This document shows positions 30,601 through 39,320 of a stretch of 53,422 nt of DNA, piece by piece. Below the pieces are notes generated by a model that had not been told where the DNA came from, ran no database searches, and was given only the letters and a program-made list of their open reading frames with translations. Position 1 is the first letter of the stretch, and each line of letters begins with the position of its first letter. The position numbers and the translations under genes were made by a program. This DNA comes from Eubacterium sp. (GTDB lineage Bacteria > Bacillota > Clostridia > Lachnospirales > Lachnospiraceae). The stretch spans positions 1 through 53,422 of the forward strand of contig JAILMQ010000246.1 of NCBI GenBank assembly GCA_024692605.1, read 5' to 3'.

Positions 30601-31144
30601 GATAGATGAGGAAACACTGGAAACAGTTGCAAAGGACAACTTTACTTATACCATAGGTGGAATGATAGAGACGGTTTCCAACAAGATCACCAGACGTGGA
30701 GACAACATGGCATTTGTTACACTTGAAGATCTGTATGGAACAGTTGAGGTTATAGTATTCCCTAAAACCTATGAAAAGTATCGTCAGCTTCTGGAGGAGA
30801 ATGAGGCAGTTCTTGTGAAGGGAAGAGCCCAGGTCTCTGAACGTGAAAGCAAGATCATTGCTTCGGAAATATATTCCATAAGCGGAATGCTTGAAAAGTA
30901 CGAGGCGGAGCAGTACGAACTCTGGTTGCTGATGGATAGTGAAGAGGAGCTCAAGAAGGAGAAGGCCAATCTGGATATTATCTTCAGCGAGCATTCAGGC
31001 TTCACACCGGTTTATATCCAGATTAAGGATATAAAGAAAGCTGTGAAAGCAAGAACCGGCGTAAACATTAATTCACATATAGAAGAGGCTTTGGTATTGG
31101 AATTCGGTCAGGATCGGGTACTGGTTCGACAAAAGAAAAAATAA
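27668..31144 (+). CDS. dnaE: DNA polymerase III subunit alpha
   Basis: PHP domain [63 protein letters not shown]. ORF listed from TTG 27662; ATG 27668 likely. Confidence 0.97.
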   Translation: [1158 protein letters not shown]

Positions 31145-31177
31145 ACAAATACATTTTACTAATAGAGAGGTAGCGTT

Positions 31178-32014
31178 ATGGAGGTAATTACTTCACTTAA
31201 TAATGATAGAATTAAGCTGGTTACCAAGCTTGCTAAAAGTGCAAAGGAACGGCGCTATTCCGGCAAATACATAGTGGAAGGCCAGAGAATGGTGGAGGAA
31301 ATTCCTGATTACAGGCTGCACTCACTGTTCTTTACGCAGCGGTTTTATAATCACACCGTTAAGAATAATGCCAGACTTGAGAGACTGATCAACAGAGCAA
31401 TGGATGAGGATAAGTGTTTTCTTGTGAGCGAGCAGGTTATGATAAAAATGGCTGAAACCGAGACTCCTCAGGGAATCCTTGCTATTGTTGAGATGGAAGA
31501 ATATGAACTGGAAGATCTCTTTGGCGATGGTAAAGAGAATCCCCTTATTCTTATTCTGGAAAGACTTCAGGATCCCGGCAACATGGGTACCATCATCCGT
31601 GCTGCTGAGGGAGCGGGGGTTACCGGTATTCTAATCAGCTACGATTCAGTTGATGTGTACAGCCCTAAGGTAGTCAGGTCCACCATGGGATCTATCTTCA
31701 GAAAAAAGCTGCTGGTAACTTACGACCTTATAGGTGATATAAATAAAATCAAGGAAGCAGGAGTCGAAATCTACGGTATGCATCTGGAGGGTACATCAAT
31801 GTATGAGGCTGACCTTACAAAGCCTGTTGCTTTTCTTATCGGCAATGAAGGTGCAGGACTTTCGGGTGCCCTAAGTAAAACTTCCAGCCGTCTTATCAAA
31901 ATTCCCATGAAGGGAAGTGTTGAAAGTCTGAATGCTGCCATATCAGCCAGCCTTGTAAGCTATGAGGCCCTGAGACAGCGTGAAAGCTATGTGGATATCA
32001 ATTCCATTTTCTGA
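31178..32014 (+). CDS. SpoU/TrmH family 23S rRNA/tRNA 2'-O-methyltransferase
   Basis: LERLQDPGNMGTIIRAAEGAGVTGI, IGNEGAGLSGALSKTSSRLIKIPMKGSVESLNAAISASLVSYE. Confidence 0.95.
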   Translation: MEVITSLNNDRIKLVTKLAKSAKERRYSGKYIVEGQRMVEEIPDYRLHSLFFTQRFYNHTVKNNARLERLINRAMDEDKCFLVSEQVMIKMAETETPQGILAIVEMEEYELEDLFGDGKENPLILILERLQDPGNMGTIIRAAEGAGVTGILISYDSVDVYSPKVVRSTMGSIFRKKLLVTYDLIGDINKIKEAGVEIYGMHLEGTSMYEADLTKPVAFLIGNEGAGLSGALSKTSSRLIKIPMKGSVESLNAAISASLVSYEALRQRESYVDINSIF

Positions 32015-32020
32015 TAGTCG

Positions 32021-32034
32021 CCCCAATGGGTTGA
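32021..32034. repeat. Half copy of the 29-bp palindromic repeat
   Basis: ccccaatgggttga matches the right half of the 35331 and 39368 copies. Confidence 0.6.
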
Positions 32035-32053
32035 TTCCGGGAACTATTTACGG

Positions 32054-32082
32054 TTGACACCTGTGCAGGCTGGTGTTATAGT
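32054..32082 (+). promoter_or_regulatory. Sigma-70/SigA-type promoter for the lysine riboswitch/dapA transcript
   Basis: TTGACA, 17-nt spacer, TATAGT. Confidence 0.85.
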
Positions 32083-32089
32083 ATTCAGG

Positions 32090-32265
32090 AAAGTAGAGGA
32101 CGCGGTGATTATTAGTACCACATCTGATGATACTGGATCAGGTGATGATGTGGAAAAGGATGAACCGCCGAAGACATTCAGCTCCAGCAGGCTGCATGGT
32201 CTGGGCTCTGGATTAACAGTTCAGAGACTGTCATCTTGTTTTATTCAGGATGGAGTGCTACGGTT
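32090..32265 (+). ncRNA. Lysine riboswitch (L-box)
   Basis: gtagaGGACGCG...AGTA...AAAGGATGAACCGCCGAAG...ggtCTGGG...taAACAG-like...gaCTGTCAtc...GGAGTGCTAC matches L-box conserved blocks and order; directly upstream of dapA. Confidence 0.92.
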
Positions 32266-32280
32266 TTATAAAGATAATTT

Positions 32281-32308
32281 ATGGACCGAAACCTCCGTTT
32301 CGGTCCAT
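32281..32308 (+). terminator. Intrinsic terminator of the lysine riboswitch expression platform
   Basis: Perfect 12-bp stem atggaccgaaac-ctcc-gtttcggtccat followed by tttc. Confidence 0.85.
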
Positions 32309-32377
32309 TTTCAGTATTAATAATCATTTTGATTACGAAGACATTTAATTAAAAAGATTGATCAAGGAGGAGATATC

Positions 32378-33265
32378 ATGTCAATTTTTACAGGATCAGG
32401 AGTAGCAATGGTTACACCATTTAAGGAGAATATGGAAGTGGATTACGAGAAGCTCAGAGAACTTGTTGAGTTTCATGTAGAGCATAAAACAGATGCCATA
32501 ATCGTATGCGGAACTTCAGGAGAGTCATCAACTCTGACAGTTGAGGAGCATCTTGAATGTATCGCTGTTGTAGCTGAGCAGGCTAACGGAAGAATTCCTG
32601 TAATCGCAGGAACCGGTTCAAACGATACAACAACTGCAATCGAGCTTTCACAAGAAGCAGAGAAGTGCGGAGTTGACGGACTTCTCATCGTTACACCTTA
32701 TTACAACAAGTGTACTCAGAACGGACTGATTGAGCATTATACAAGAATCGCTGAATCAGTTGATATTCCTATAATCATGTACAATGTTCCAAGCCGCACA
32801 GGTACAAACATTCTTCCTGCAACAGCTGTTAAGCTTGCAAAGAATGTAAAGAATATCGTAGCTATCAAGGAAGCATCAGGAAACATTTCACAGGTGGCTG
32901 AGCTGGCACATCTTGCTAACGGCTGCATCGACATTTATTCAGGAAATGATGATCAGATACTTCCACTTATGTCACTTGGCGGAATCGGTGTTATCTCTGT
33001 TACTGCAAACATCATTCCGGACGATACACATGATCTTTGCGCTAAGTTCTTCGAGGGCGATACAGAAGGCTCAAGAGAGCTTCAGCTTAAGGCAATCGAT
33101 CTTTGCAAGGCCCTTTTCTGCGAAGTTAATCCGATTCCTGTAAAGAAAGCTACCCAGCTTCTTGGTCAGACAAACGGTAAAGTAAGACTTCCACTTACAG
33201 AGATGGAGCCTGAGCATGCAGCACAGCTTGAAAAAGCTATGCGCGACTACGGAATCGAATTCTAG
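32378..33265 (+). CDS. dapA: 4-hydroxy-tetrahydrodipicolinate synthase
   Basis: GSGVAMVTPF, CGTSGESSTLT, VTPYYNKCTQNGLIEHY, YNVPSRTG, AIKEASGN. Confidence 0.97.
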   Translation: MSIFTGSGVAMVTPFKENMEVDYEKLRELVEFHVEHKTDAIIVCGTSGESSTLTVEEHLECIAVVAEQANGRIPVIAGTGSNDTTTAIELSQEAEKCGVDGLLIVTPYYNKCTQNGLIEHYTRIAESVDIPIIMYNVPSRTGTNILPATAVKLAKNVKNIVAIKEASGNISQVAELAHLANGCIDIYSGNDDQILPLMSLGGIGVISVTANIIPDDTHDLCAKFFEGDTEGSRELQLKAIDLCKALFCEVNPIPVKKATQLLGQTNGKVRLPLTEMEPEHAAQLEKAMRDYGIEF

Positions 33266-33266
33266 T

Positions 33267-33295
33267 AACCCATTGGGGTCAGACCCCCTTGGGTT
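33267..33295. repeat. 29-bp palindromic repeat copy B1
   Basis: AACCCATTGGGGTCAGACCCCCTTGGGTT. Confidence 0.95.
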
Positions 33296-33298
33296 AGT

Positions 33299-33327
33299 AA
33301 CCCGCTGGGGTCTGACCCCTTTGGGTT
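33299..33327. repeat. 29-bp palindromic repeat copy B2
   Basis: AACCCGCTGGGGTCTGACCCCTTTGGGTT. Confidence 0.95.
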
Positions 33328-33353
33328 ACTTTTGGGTTACTTTTGAGTTATTT
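33321..33353 (+). repeat. Three 11-bp tandem units budding from repeat B2
   Basis: ttgggttactt / ttgggttactt / ttgagttattt. Confidence 0.85.
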
Positions 33354-33376
33354 GTATCGGTTAGAAGAGGTGAAGC

Positions 33377-33697
33377 ATGACAGAAGAACAGATTCTATGC
33401 AGTGCATCTAAATATCAGGAGAAGTTTTATCTCAATCCGCGTTATCAGAATCTTCCTCAGAAGATTAAGGATGAGCTGAAGGCGGCCTGTGTTATTTTTA
33501 CAGAGGAAATCGGCGGCGTGATAATTCTCTATTATGACGACGAGGGGAACTTAAGCATTGCAACTGAGTTTGAGGAAAATGATTTCCTATATGATGAAAT
33601 CGGCAGCGGACTCAAGGTCAACCAGATGCGAAATAATAAGAGAGAACTTTTTGAACAGCTCGAGGAATATTATGAGCTGATGCAGATGCGGGGATGA
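33377..33697 (+). CDS. Small conserved protein (DUF6145-like)
   Basis: 106 aa between dapA and dapB; CVIFTEEIGGVIILYYDDEGNLSIATEFEENDFLYDEIGSGLKVNQMRNNKRELFEQLEEYYE. Confidence 0.7.
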   Translation: MTEEQILCSASKYQEKFYLNPRYQNLPQKIKDELKAACVIFTEEIGGVIILYYDDEGNLSIATEFEENDFLYDEIGSGLKVNQMRNNKRELFEQLEEYYELMQMRG

Positions 33698-33728
33698 TAT
33701 GTGATAATGATATACGAAAGGAAAAAAT

Positions 33729-34499
33729 ATGACTAAAATAATAATGAGTGGCTGCTCAGGCAGAATGGGCAGAGTTATTACAGATATAGTTAAAGAAGAT
33801 GCAGATGCTGAGATAGTTGCAGGTATCGATGTGATCGACGATGGGACTCTCGGATATCCTGTTTTCAAGGCAGCAGCTGATATCAACGCTGACGCTGATG
33901 TCATCATTGATTTTTCATCTCCGAAGGTTACGGATTCGCTCCTTGATTATGCTGTTGAAAAGAATATCCAAGTGGTTCTTTGCACCACTGGTCTTTCAGA
34001 GCAGCAGCTGGCAAATGTACAGGAAGTTTCATCTAAGGTGGCAATCCTCAAGTCAGCAAACATGAGCCTGGGAATCAACACCATCATCAGTCTTCTTAAG
34101 TCTGCGGCAAATGTATTCTGCCCGGCAGGTTTCGACGTTGAAATAGTTGAGCAGCATCACAACACAAAACTGGACGCACCTTCAGGTACAGCCCTTGCAC
34201 TTGCTGATGCCATCAACGAGGCCCGGGGCGGAGAGTTTGAATATATCTACGACAGAAGTCAGAGACGTCAGCTCAGAGATAAGAAGGAACTTGGAATTTC
34301 AGCCGTAAGAGGCGGAACAATTCCGGGAACACACCAGGTGATCTTCGCAGGCAAAGACGAGCTCATTGAGATAAAGCACCTTGCATATTCCAGAAGTATC
34401 TTCGGAAATGGTGCAGTAAGTGCCGCTAAGTTCCTTGCAGGAAAGCCGGCAGGAATGTACGGCATGGACGATGTTATAAAAGCAGCTATAGGTGAGTAA
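33729..34499 (+). CDS. dapB: 4-hydroxy-tetrahydrodipicolinate reductase
   Basis: SGCSGRMGR, VDxIDFSSP, EQHHNTKLDAPSGTALALADAI, HQVIFAGKDELIEIKHLAYSR. Confidence 0.96.
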   Translation: MTKIIMSGCSGRMGRVITDIVKEDADAEIVAGIDVIDDGTLGYPVFKAAADINADADVIIDFSSPKVTDSLLDYAVEKNIQVVLCTTGLSEQQLANVQEVSSKVAILKSANMSLGINTIISLLKSAANVFCPAGFDVEIVEQHHNTKLDAPSGTALALADAINEARGGEFEYIYDRSQRRQLRDKKELGISAVRGGTIPGTHQVIFAGKDELIEIKHLAYSRSIFGNGAVSAAKFLAGKPAGMYGMDDVIKAAIGE

Positions 34500-34526
34500 C
34501 CCATTGGGGTCAGACCCCTTTGGGTT
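34498..34526. repeat. 29-bp palindromic repeat copy C
   Basis: AACCCATTGGGGTCAGACCCCTTTGGGTT; overlaps dapB stop codon. Confidence 0.95.
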
Positions 34527-34550
34527 GATTTATAGGAAACTACAGGAGGC

Positions 34551-35327
34551 TTGCAAAAGGTGTTATTTGCGATCGATGTTGGAAATACAAATATTACAGT
34601 TGGGCTTTTTGATGGAAAGAAGCTGGTAAAGCAGTTCCGTATGATAACCCAGACTTCCAGAACTTCTGATGAGTACGGAGTATTCTTAAGACAGTGGCTT
34701 GATATTAATTCGGTAGGGGGCGAAGGCATAACAGATGTCATCATATCTTCCGTTGTTCCGGATATCATGCATTCCCTCACAAGCGGAATCATTAAATACT
34801 TCGATGTGAATCCTCTGATCGTGGCCCCGGGAATCAAGTCCGGTATAAGACTTGCGATTCCTAATCCAAAGGAGCTGGGTGCGGACAGACTTGTGGATGC
34901 AGTAGCAGCTTATGAAATGTATGGCGGCCCGGTAATTGTTGTAGATTTTGGAACGGCAACAACTCACGACTTAGTACTGGCAGATGGCACATTTGCCGCA
35001 GGTGTTACTGCCCCTGGTATCAGACTTTCGGCAAATGCACTCTGGAAAGGTACTGCAAAGCTGCCGGAGGTTGAAATCAAGAAGGTGGATACAGTCCTTG
35101 GGAAGGACACTGTTTCAAGTATGCAGGCAGGTATTTATTTTGGATACATCGGTCAGACTGAGTATATCGTAAAAACCATTAAGAAGGAATCAGGTCTTGA
35201 CGGAATCAAGGTCGTTGCAACCGGAGGTCTTGGCAAACTGATTTCCGAGGCGTCAGATGAAATCGACATCTACGATCCTGAACTTACACTTCATGGCCTC
35301 AGAATCATCCACGATAAACAGAAATAA
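34551..35327 (+). CDS. coaX: Type III pantothenate kinase
   Basis: [62 protein letters not shown]. Annotated start is TTG/GTG-type (aaaggtgttattt). Confidence 0.95.
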   Translation: MQKVLFAIDVGNTNITVGLFDGKKLVKQFRMITQTSRTSDEYGVFLRQWLDINSVGGEGITDVIISSVVPDIMHSLTSGIIKYFDVNPLIVAPGIKSGIRLAIPNPKELGADRLVDAVAAYEMYGGPVIVVDFGTATTHDLVLADGTFAAGVTAPGIRLSANALWKGTAKLPEVEIKKVDTVLGKDTVSSMQAGIYFGYIGQTEYIVKTIKKESGLDGIKVVATGGLGKLISEASDEIDIYDPELTLHGLRIIHDKQK

Positions 35328-35330
35328 AAC

Positions 35331-35359
35331 AACCCAAAGGGGTCTGACCCCAATGGGTT
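35331..35359. repeat. 29-bp palindromic repeat copy D
   Basis: AACCCAAAGGGGTCTGACCCCAATGGGTT, exact reverse complement of copy C. Confidence 0.95.
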
Positions 35360-35372
35360 GATATTGAGGAAA

Positions 35373-36326
35373 ATGATAAATATGTCGGATATTTTTTCAG
35401 ATAAATTAATATTAGGACCAATGGCAGGTATTACCGACCTGCCATTTCGTATTTTGTGTAAAGAGCAGGGTGCGGATGTGATGATCACCGAAATGGTATC
35501 TGCAAAGGGTCTCATGTATGGAAGTAAAAAGACAGAGATTCTTCTGAAGACGGATCCCAAGGAAAGTCCTGTGGGACTTCAGCTTTTTGGAAGTGACCCG
35601 GATATTCTGGCAGGGGAGGCTGCGAAGCTTACCGGCCGAGGTTTTGATTTTATTGATATCAACATGGGCTGTCCGGTTCCGAAGATAGTTAATAATGGTG
35701 AGGGCTCCGCGCTGATGAAGAACCCTGAACTGGTGGAAAAAATCGTGAAGGCGGTTTCTGATGCTATTAGTATACCTGTGACTGTTAAAATCAGGGCAGG
35801 CTTTACGAAAGACACCATAAATGCCCCCGAGGTTGCGGCCGCCGCCGAAAGTGGTGGAGCAGCTGCAGTGGCTGTTCACGCAAGAACCAGAGAAGAATAC
35901 TATTCCGGCAAAGCGGACTGGTCTGTTATAAGAAATGTAAAACAGACGGTTAGTATTCCTGTAATAGGAAATGGGGACGTCAGGTCTGTTGAGGATTACA
36001 TCAGAATGAAGGAAGAAACAGGCTGTGACAGTGTAATGATTGCAAGAGCAGCAAAGGGTAATCCCTGGATATTCCATGAAATAAAGGAAGGACTGAAGGG
36101 TAATAAGATAGAAAAACCTTCTATAGAAGAAAAACGTGAGATGATGATAAGGCACATCAATCTCATGGTTGAGGAAAAGGGCGAATATATAGGTGTAAGA
36201 GAGATGAGAAAACATTTTGCATGGTACACCGAAGGTATATATAATGCTGCAAAGATCAGAAGAAGAGCCAGTGAGATAGAAAAGACTGAGGAACTTCTGG
36301 AACTTGTGAACATTATCGGAACTTGA
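35373..36326 (+). CDS. dus: tRNA-dihydrouridine synthase
   Basis: Listed ORF begins at TTG 35358 inside repeat D; ATG 35373 or 35382 more likely. LGPMAGITDLPFRILCKEQGAD, DINMGCPVPKIVNNGEGSALMKNPEL, VHARTREEYYSGKADW. Confidence 0.95.
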   Translation: MINMSDIFSDKLILGPMAGITDLPFRILCKEQGADVMITEMVSAKGLMYGSKKTEILLKTDPKESPVGLQLFGSDPDILAGEAAKLTGRGFDFIDINMGCPVPKIVNNGEGSALMKNPELVEKIVKAVSDAISIPVTVKIRAGFTKDTINAPEVAAAAESGGAAAVAVHARTREEYYSGKADWSVIRNVKQTVSIPVIGNGDVRSVEDYIRMKEETGCDSVMIARAAKGNPWIFHEIKEGLKGNKIEKPSIEEKREMMIRHINLMVEEKGEYIGVREMRKHFAWYTEGIYNAAKIRRRASEIEKTEELLELVNIIGT

Positions 36327-36348
36327 GGTGCAGGGAGGGTACAGAAAC

Positions 36349-36377
36349 TTGACCGAACAGGGTTAAGGTGTTATAGT
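36349..36377 (+). promoter_or_regulatory. SigA-type promoter
   Basis: TTGACC, 17-nt spacer, TATAGT, 35 nt upstream of the 36412 start. Confidence 0.75.
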
Positions 36378-36411
36378 TCACTTGTAAAAAATTGCGCTAG
36401 GAGATGTTTAC

Positions 36412-37710
36412 TTGAAAAAAATATTAGAATTTATTAAAGCAAAATTTAAAATCGGTTTATCAATAGTGGTTGTAGCAGCTCTTGTTATGGCCTGCTTTTC
36501 TTCTGTAATGAAGGAACAGCGGAAGGTCACAAAGGACAAAGGACGAGTGGTTTCCATTACCCCTCTTTATGAAGAGCCGGCTATGGTTCCTTTGTATGCC
36601 CGAACACCATATGAAGCACTGGACCTTACCCTTGAGGCAAAGGATTCCTCCGGTTTTATAAATGATGGTGTAGGAGCTTATGAGGATACATCACTTACTG
36701 AAAGACAGAAGAAGGATAAGGAAGCTCTTGAGAAACTCCTTGCAGAGAATCTGGAGAATCAGAGTGAAGAGGAATCCATCGGTGATGCCGCTAAAAAACG
36801 TAGATCTAAATACAAGCTTAATTCCATGAATAATATAAACACTAATACAACTGTGTCAGTATCCGCCAATGGTGCTGTATACGCTGATGCATCAAGTGGT
36901 TCATATCTTGGTAAATTTATTCTTACAGGTTACTGTCCTTGCGTAATTTGTTGCGGTAAGACCAACGGAATAACAGCCAGCGGCAGAAAGGCTATGCCGA
37001 ACCATACCATAGCTGCTGATAAGAGATTTGCCTTCGGAACACAGATGATAATCAACGGACAGGTTTATACTGTAGATGACCGAGGTGGTGCTATCGTGGG
37101 AAATCATATAGATATATATTTCAATACACATGCTGAGGCACTTGCATTTGGAAAGAGGACGGGAGATGTTTACCTTTATACAGGTCAGAATGCTCCTCAA
37201 GTTGCAAGTAATGATGATAATTCAGACACTACACCTTCCGGAGATACAAGTTCAGTAACTCTTATCGGAGATTCACTTACTGTAGGATGTACAAGTGCAT
37301 TCCAGGCACTTTGTCCTAAGGCTGTGATCGATGGTAAAGTAGGTAGACAGATGTCAGCGGGCGCTGGAATCGTATCAACCATGAAGAGTTCCGGAACTCT
37401 GGGTAATACTGTTATCATTGAGCTCGGAACCAACGGACCATTCACACAGGCGGATGGCCAGAAACTCATAGACAGTATTGGAAGTGATAAGAAGATTTAC
37501 TGGATGAATACATATGGACCGAGTCTTAGCTGGTATAGTCAGGTTAATTCCACCATTTCAGCAATATGCTCGGCAAACAGTAATGTGTCGCTGATCAACT
37601 GGGAGAGCATAGGACTTTCTCATCCGGAATATTTCAGCGGTGACGGAGTACATCTGACAAGCGCAGGTTATCAGGCCTTCGCAAAGGCGATGTATGATGC
37701 AATTAAATAG
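36412..37710 (+). CDS. Cell-surface protein: 3D domain plus SGNH/GDSL hydrolase domain
   Basis: YLGKFILTGYCPCVICCGKTNGITASGRKAMPNHTIAADKRFAFGTQMIINGQVYTVDDRGGAIVGNHIDIYF (3D), then TLIGDSLTVG...IIELGTNGPF...YFSGDGVHLTSAGYQAFA (SGNH blocks). TTG start. Confidence 0.88.
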   Translation: MKKILEFIKAKFKIGLSIVVVAALVMACFSSVMKEQRKVTKDKGRVVSITPLYEEPAMVPLYARTPYEALDLTLEAKDSSGFINDGVGAYEDTSLTERQKKDKEALEKLLAENLENQSEEESIGDAAKKRRSKYKLNSMNNINTNTTVSVSANGAVYADASSGSYLGKFILTGYCPCVICCGKTNGITASGRKAMPNHTIAADKRFAFGTQMIINGQVYTVDDRGGAIVGNHIDIYFNTHAEALAFGKRTGDVYLYTGQNAPQVASNDDNSDTTPSGDTSSVTLIGDSLTVGCTSAFQALCPKAVIDGKVGRQMSAGAGIVSTMKSSGTLGNTVIIELGTNGPFTQADGQKLIDSIGSDKKIYWMNTYGPSLSWYSQVNSTISAICSANSNVSLINWESIGLSHPEYFSGDGVHLTSAGYQAFAKAMYDAIK

Positions 37711-37735
37711 ATAATTATAAGAAAGAGGTCATAGA

Positions 37736-39223
37736 ATGGAAGTTTTATACAGAAGTACAAGAAATGCAGAAGAAACAGCAACTGCCAGCCAGGCAATACT
37801 TAAGGGACTGGCTAATGAAGGCGGACTTTTCGTTCCCGACGAAATCCCTGAGATGGATGTGTCTCTGGAAGCTCTGGCAGACATGAGCTATCAGGAAGTT
37901 GCTTACGAAGTAATGAGCCGCATGCTTACTGATTTTACAGAGGATGAACTGAAGGCATGTATAAGTGGTGCCTATGATACTAATTTTGATACAGATCTCA
38001 TTGCCCCTGTAAAGTATCATCACGGTGCATTTATTCTGGAACTTTTCCATGGAAAAACAATCGCTTTTAAAGATATGGCGCTTTCAATTCTTCCTTACCT
38101 GCTTACAACTGCAGCAAAGAAGAATAATATAGATAAAGAGATAGTGATTCTTACAGCAACCTCAGGTGATACAGGAAAGGCTGCACTGGCAGGTTTTGCT
38201 GATGTTCCGGGAACAAGAATCGCAGTATTCTATCCAAAGAACGGTGTAAGTCCTATTCAGGAGAAGCAGATGGTTACTGAAAAGGGTAAGAATACATTTG
38301 TCGCAGGAATCACAGGTAACTTTGATGATGCACAGACCGGTGTAAAGAAAATGTTTGCTGATAAGGAGCTTAACAAATACCTTGATGAAAAGGGATTCCA
38401 GTTCTCATCAGCCAATTCCATCAATATAGGACGACTTGTTCCTCAGATGGTTTATTATGTTTATGCTTATTCAAGACTTGTAAAGGCAGGAACCATCTCT
38501 GCAGGAGATGAGATAAATGTAGTCGTTCCTACAGGTAACTTCGGAAATATCCTTGCTGCATACTATGCATCACTTATGGGACTCCCAATTAAGAAGTTTA
38601 TCTGTGCATCCAACGAGAACAAGGTTCTCTATGATTTCTTCACAACTGGTGAGTATGACAGAAACAGAGAATTTATTCTTACAACATCACCTTCAATGGA
38701 TATTCTCATTTCCAGCAACCTTGAAAGACTGATTTACAGAATTGCGGGAAATGATGCTGAGAAGAATACAGAACTCATGAAGAGTCTGAATGAGACAGGT
38801 AAGTACGAGATAACAGACGAGATGAAGAAAAACCTGTATCAGTTCTATGGGAACTTTGCAGATTCAGAGGAAGTATCCGAGATAATCCGTAAAATGTATG
38901 ACGAGGACGGATATATTATAGATACTCATACTGCTGTTGCCGTTTCAGTTTACGACAAGTACAAGGTTGATACTCAGGACGAGACACCTACAGTAATAGC
39001 TTCCACAGCAAGTCCATATAAATTCACAAGAAGCGTAATGACTGCAATCGATAAAACCATGGAAGCAAAGGGCGATTTCGAGCTTGTGGATGAGCTGGAG
39101 AAATTATCCCAGGTTAGAATCCCAAGAGCAGTGGAAGAAATAAGAACAGCACCGGTTGTTCACGATACAGTCTGCGAAAAAGAAGAAATGGAAGCAGTAG
39201 TAAAGAAATTCCTTGGAATATAG
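37736..39223 (+). CDS. thrC: Threonine synthase
   Basis: LFHGKTIAFKDMALSILPYLL (PLP lysine), TATSGDTGKAALAGF, VPTGNFGNILAAYYA. Confidence 0.96.
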   Translation: MEVLYRSTRNAEETATASQAILKGLANEGGLFVPDEIPEMDVSLEALADMSYQEVAYEVMSRMLTDFTEDELKACISGAYDTNFDTDLIAPVKYHHGAFILELFHGKTIAFKDMALSILPYLLTTAAKKNNIDKEIVILTATSGDTGKAALAGFADVPGTRIAVFYPKNGVSPIQEKQMVTEKGKNTFVAGITGNFDDAQTGVKKMFADKELNKYLDEKGFQFSSANSINIGRLVPQMVYYVYAYSRLVKAGTISAGDEINVVVPTGNFGNILAAYYASLMGLPIKKFICASNENKVLYDFFTTGEYDRNREFILTTSPSMDILISSNLERLIYRIAGNDAEKNTELMKSLNETGKYEITDEMKKNLYQFYGNFADSEEVSEIIRKMYDEDGYIIDTHTAVAVSVYDKYKVDTQDETPTVIASTASPYKFTRSVMTAIDKTMEAKGDFELVDELEKLSQVRIPRAVEEIRTAPVVHDTVCEKEEMEAVVKKFLGI

Positions 39224-39276
39224 TTAAAATCCCAAGAGAATTAAATAAGAGAATATAATCAGATAAATTAATAAAC

Positions 39277-39319
39277 AGTAGTTCGCTAGTGCCATCCTAC
39301 TATAAAAATACCAGGACTT
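39277..39319 (+). ncRNA. preQ1-I type riboswitch aptamer
   Basis: aGTAGTTCGCTAGtgccatcCTACTATAAAAATaccagg: short P1 AGTAG/CTACT, TTC-containing loop and ATAAAAA tail characteristic of preQ1-I; upstream of queD/queE/folE/queC. Confidence 0.85.
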
Positions 39320-39320
39320 T

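Noticed and set aside
32054-32320. 88-aa ORF upstream of dapA
   Set aside because: Its TTG start is a -35 box and its body is a lysine riboswitch; no RBS at the start.
33267-35359. Palindromic repeats as ordinary Rho-independent terminators
   Set aside because: Hairpin-capable, but most copies lack a downstream T tract and lie between closely spaced co-directional genes.
35412-36215. 267-aa minus-strand ORF inside dus
   Set aside because: Antisense shadow; no family motifs.
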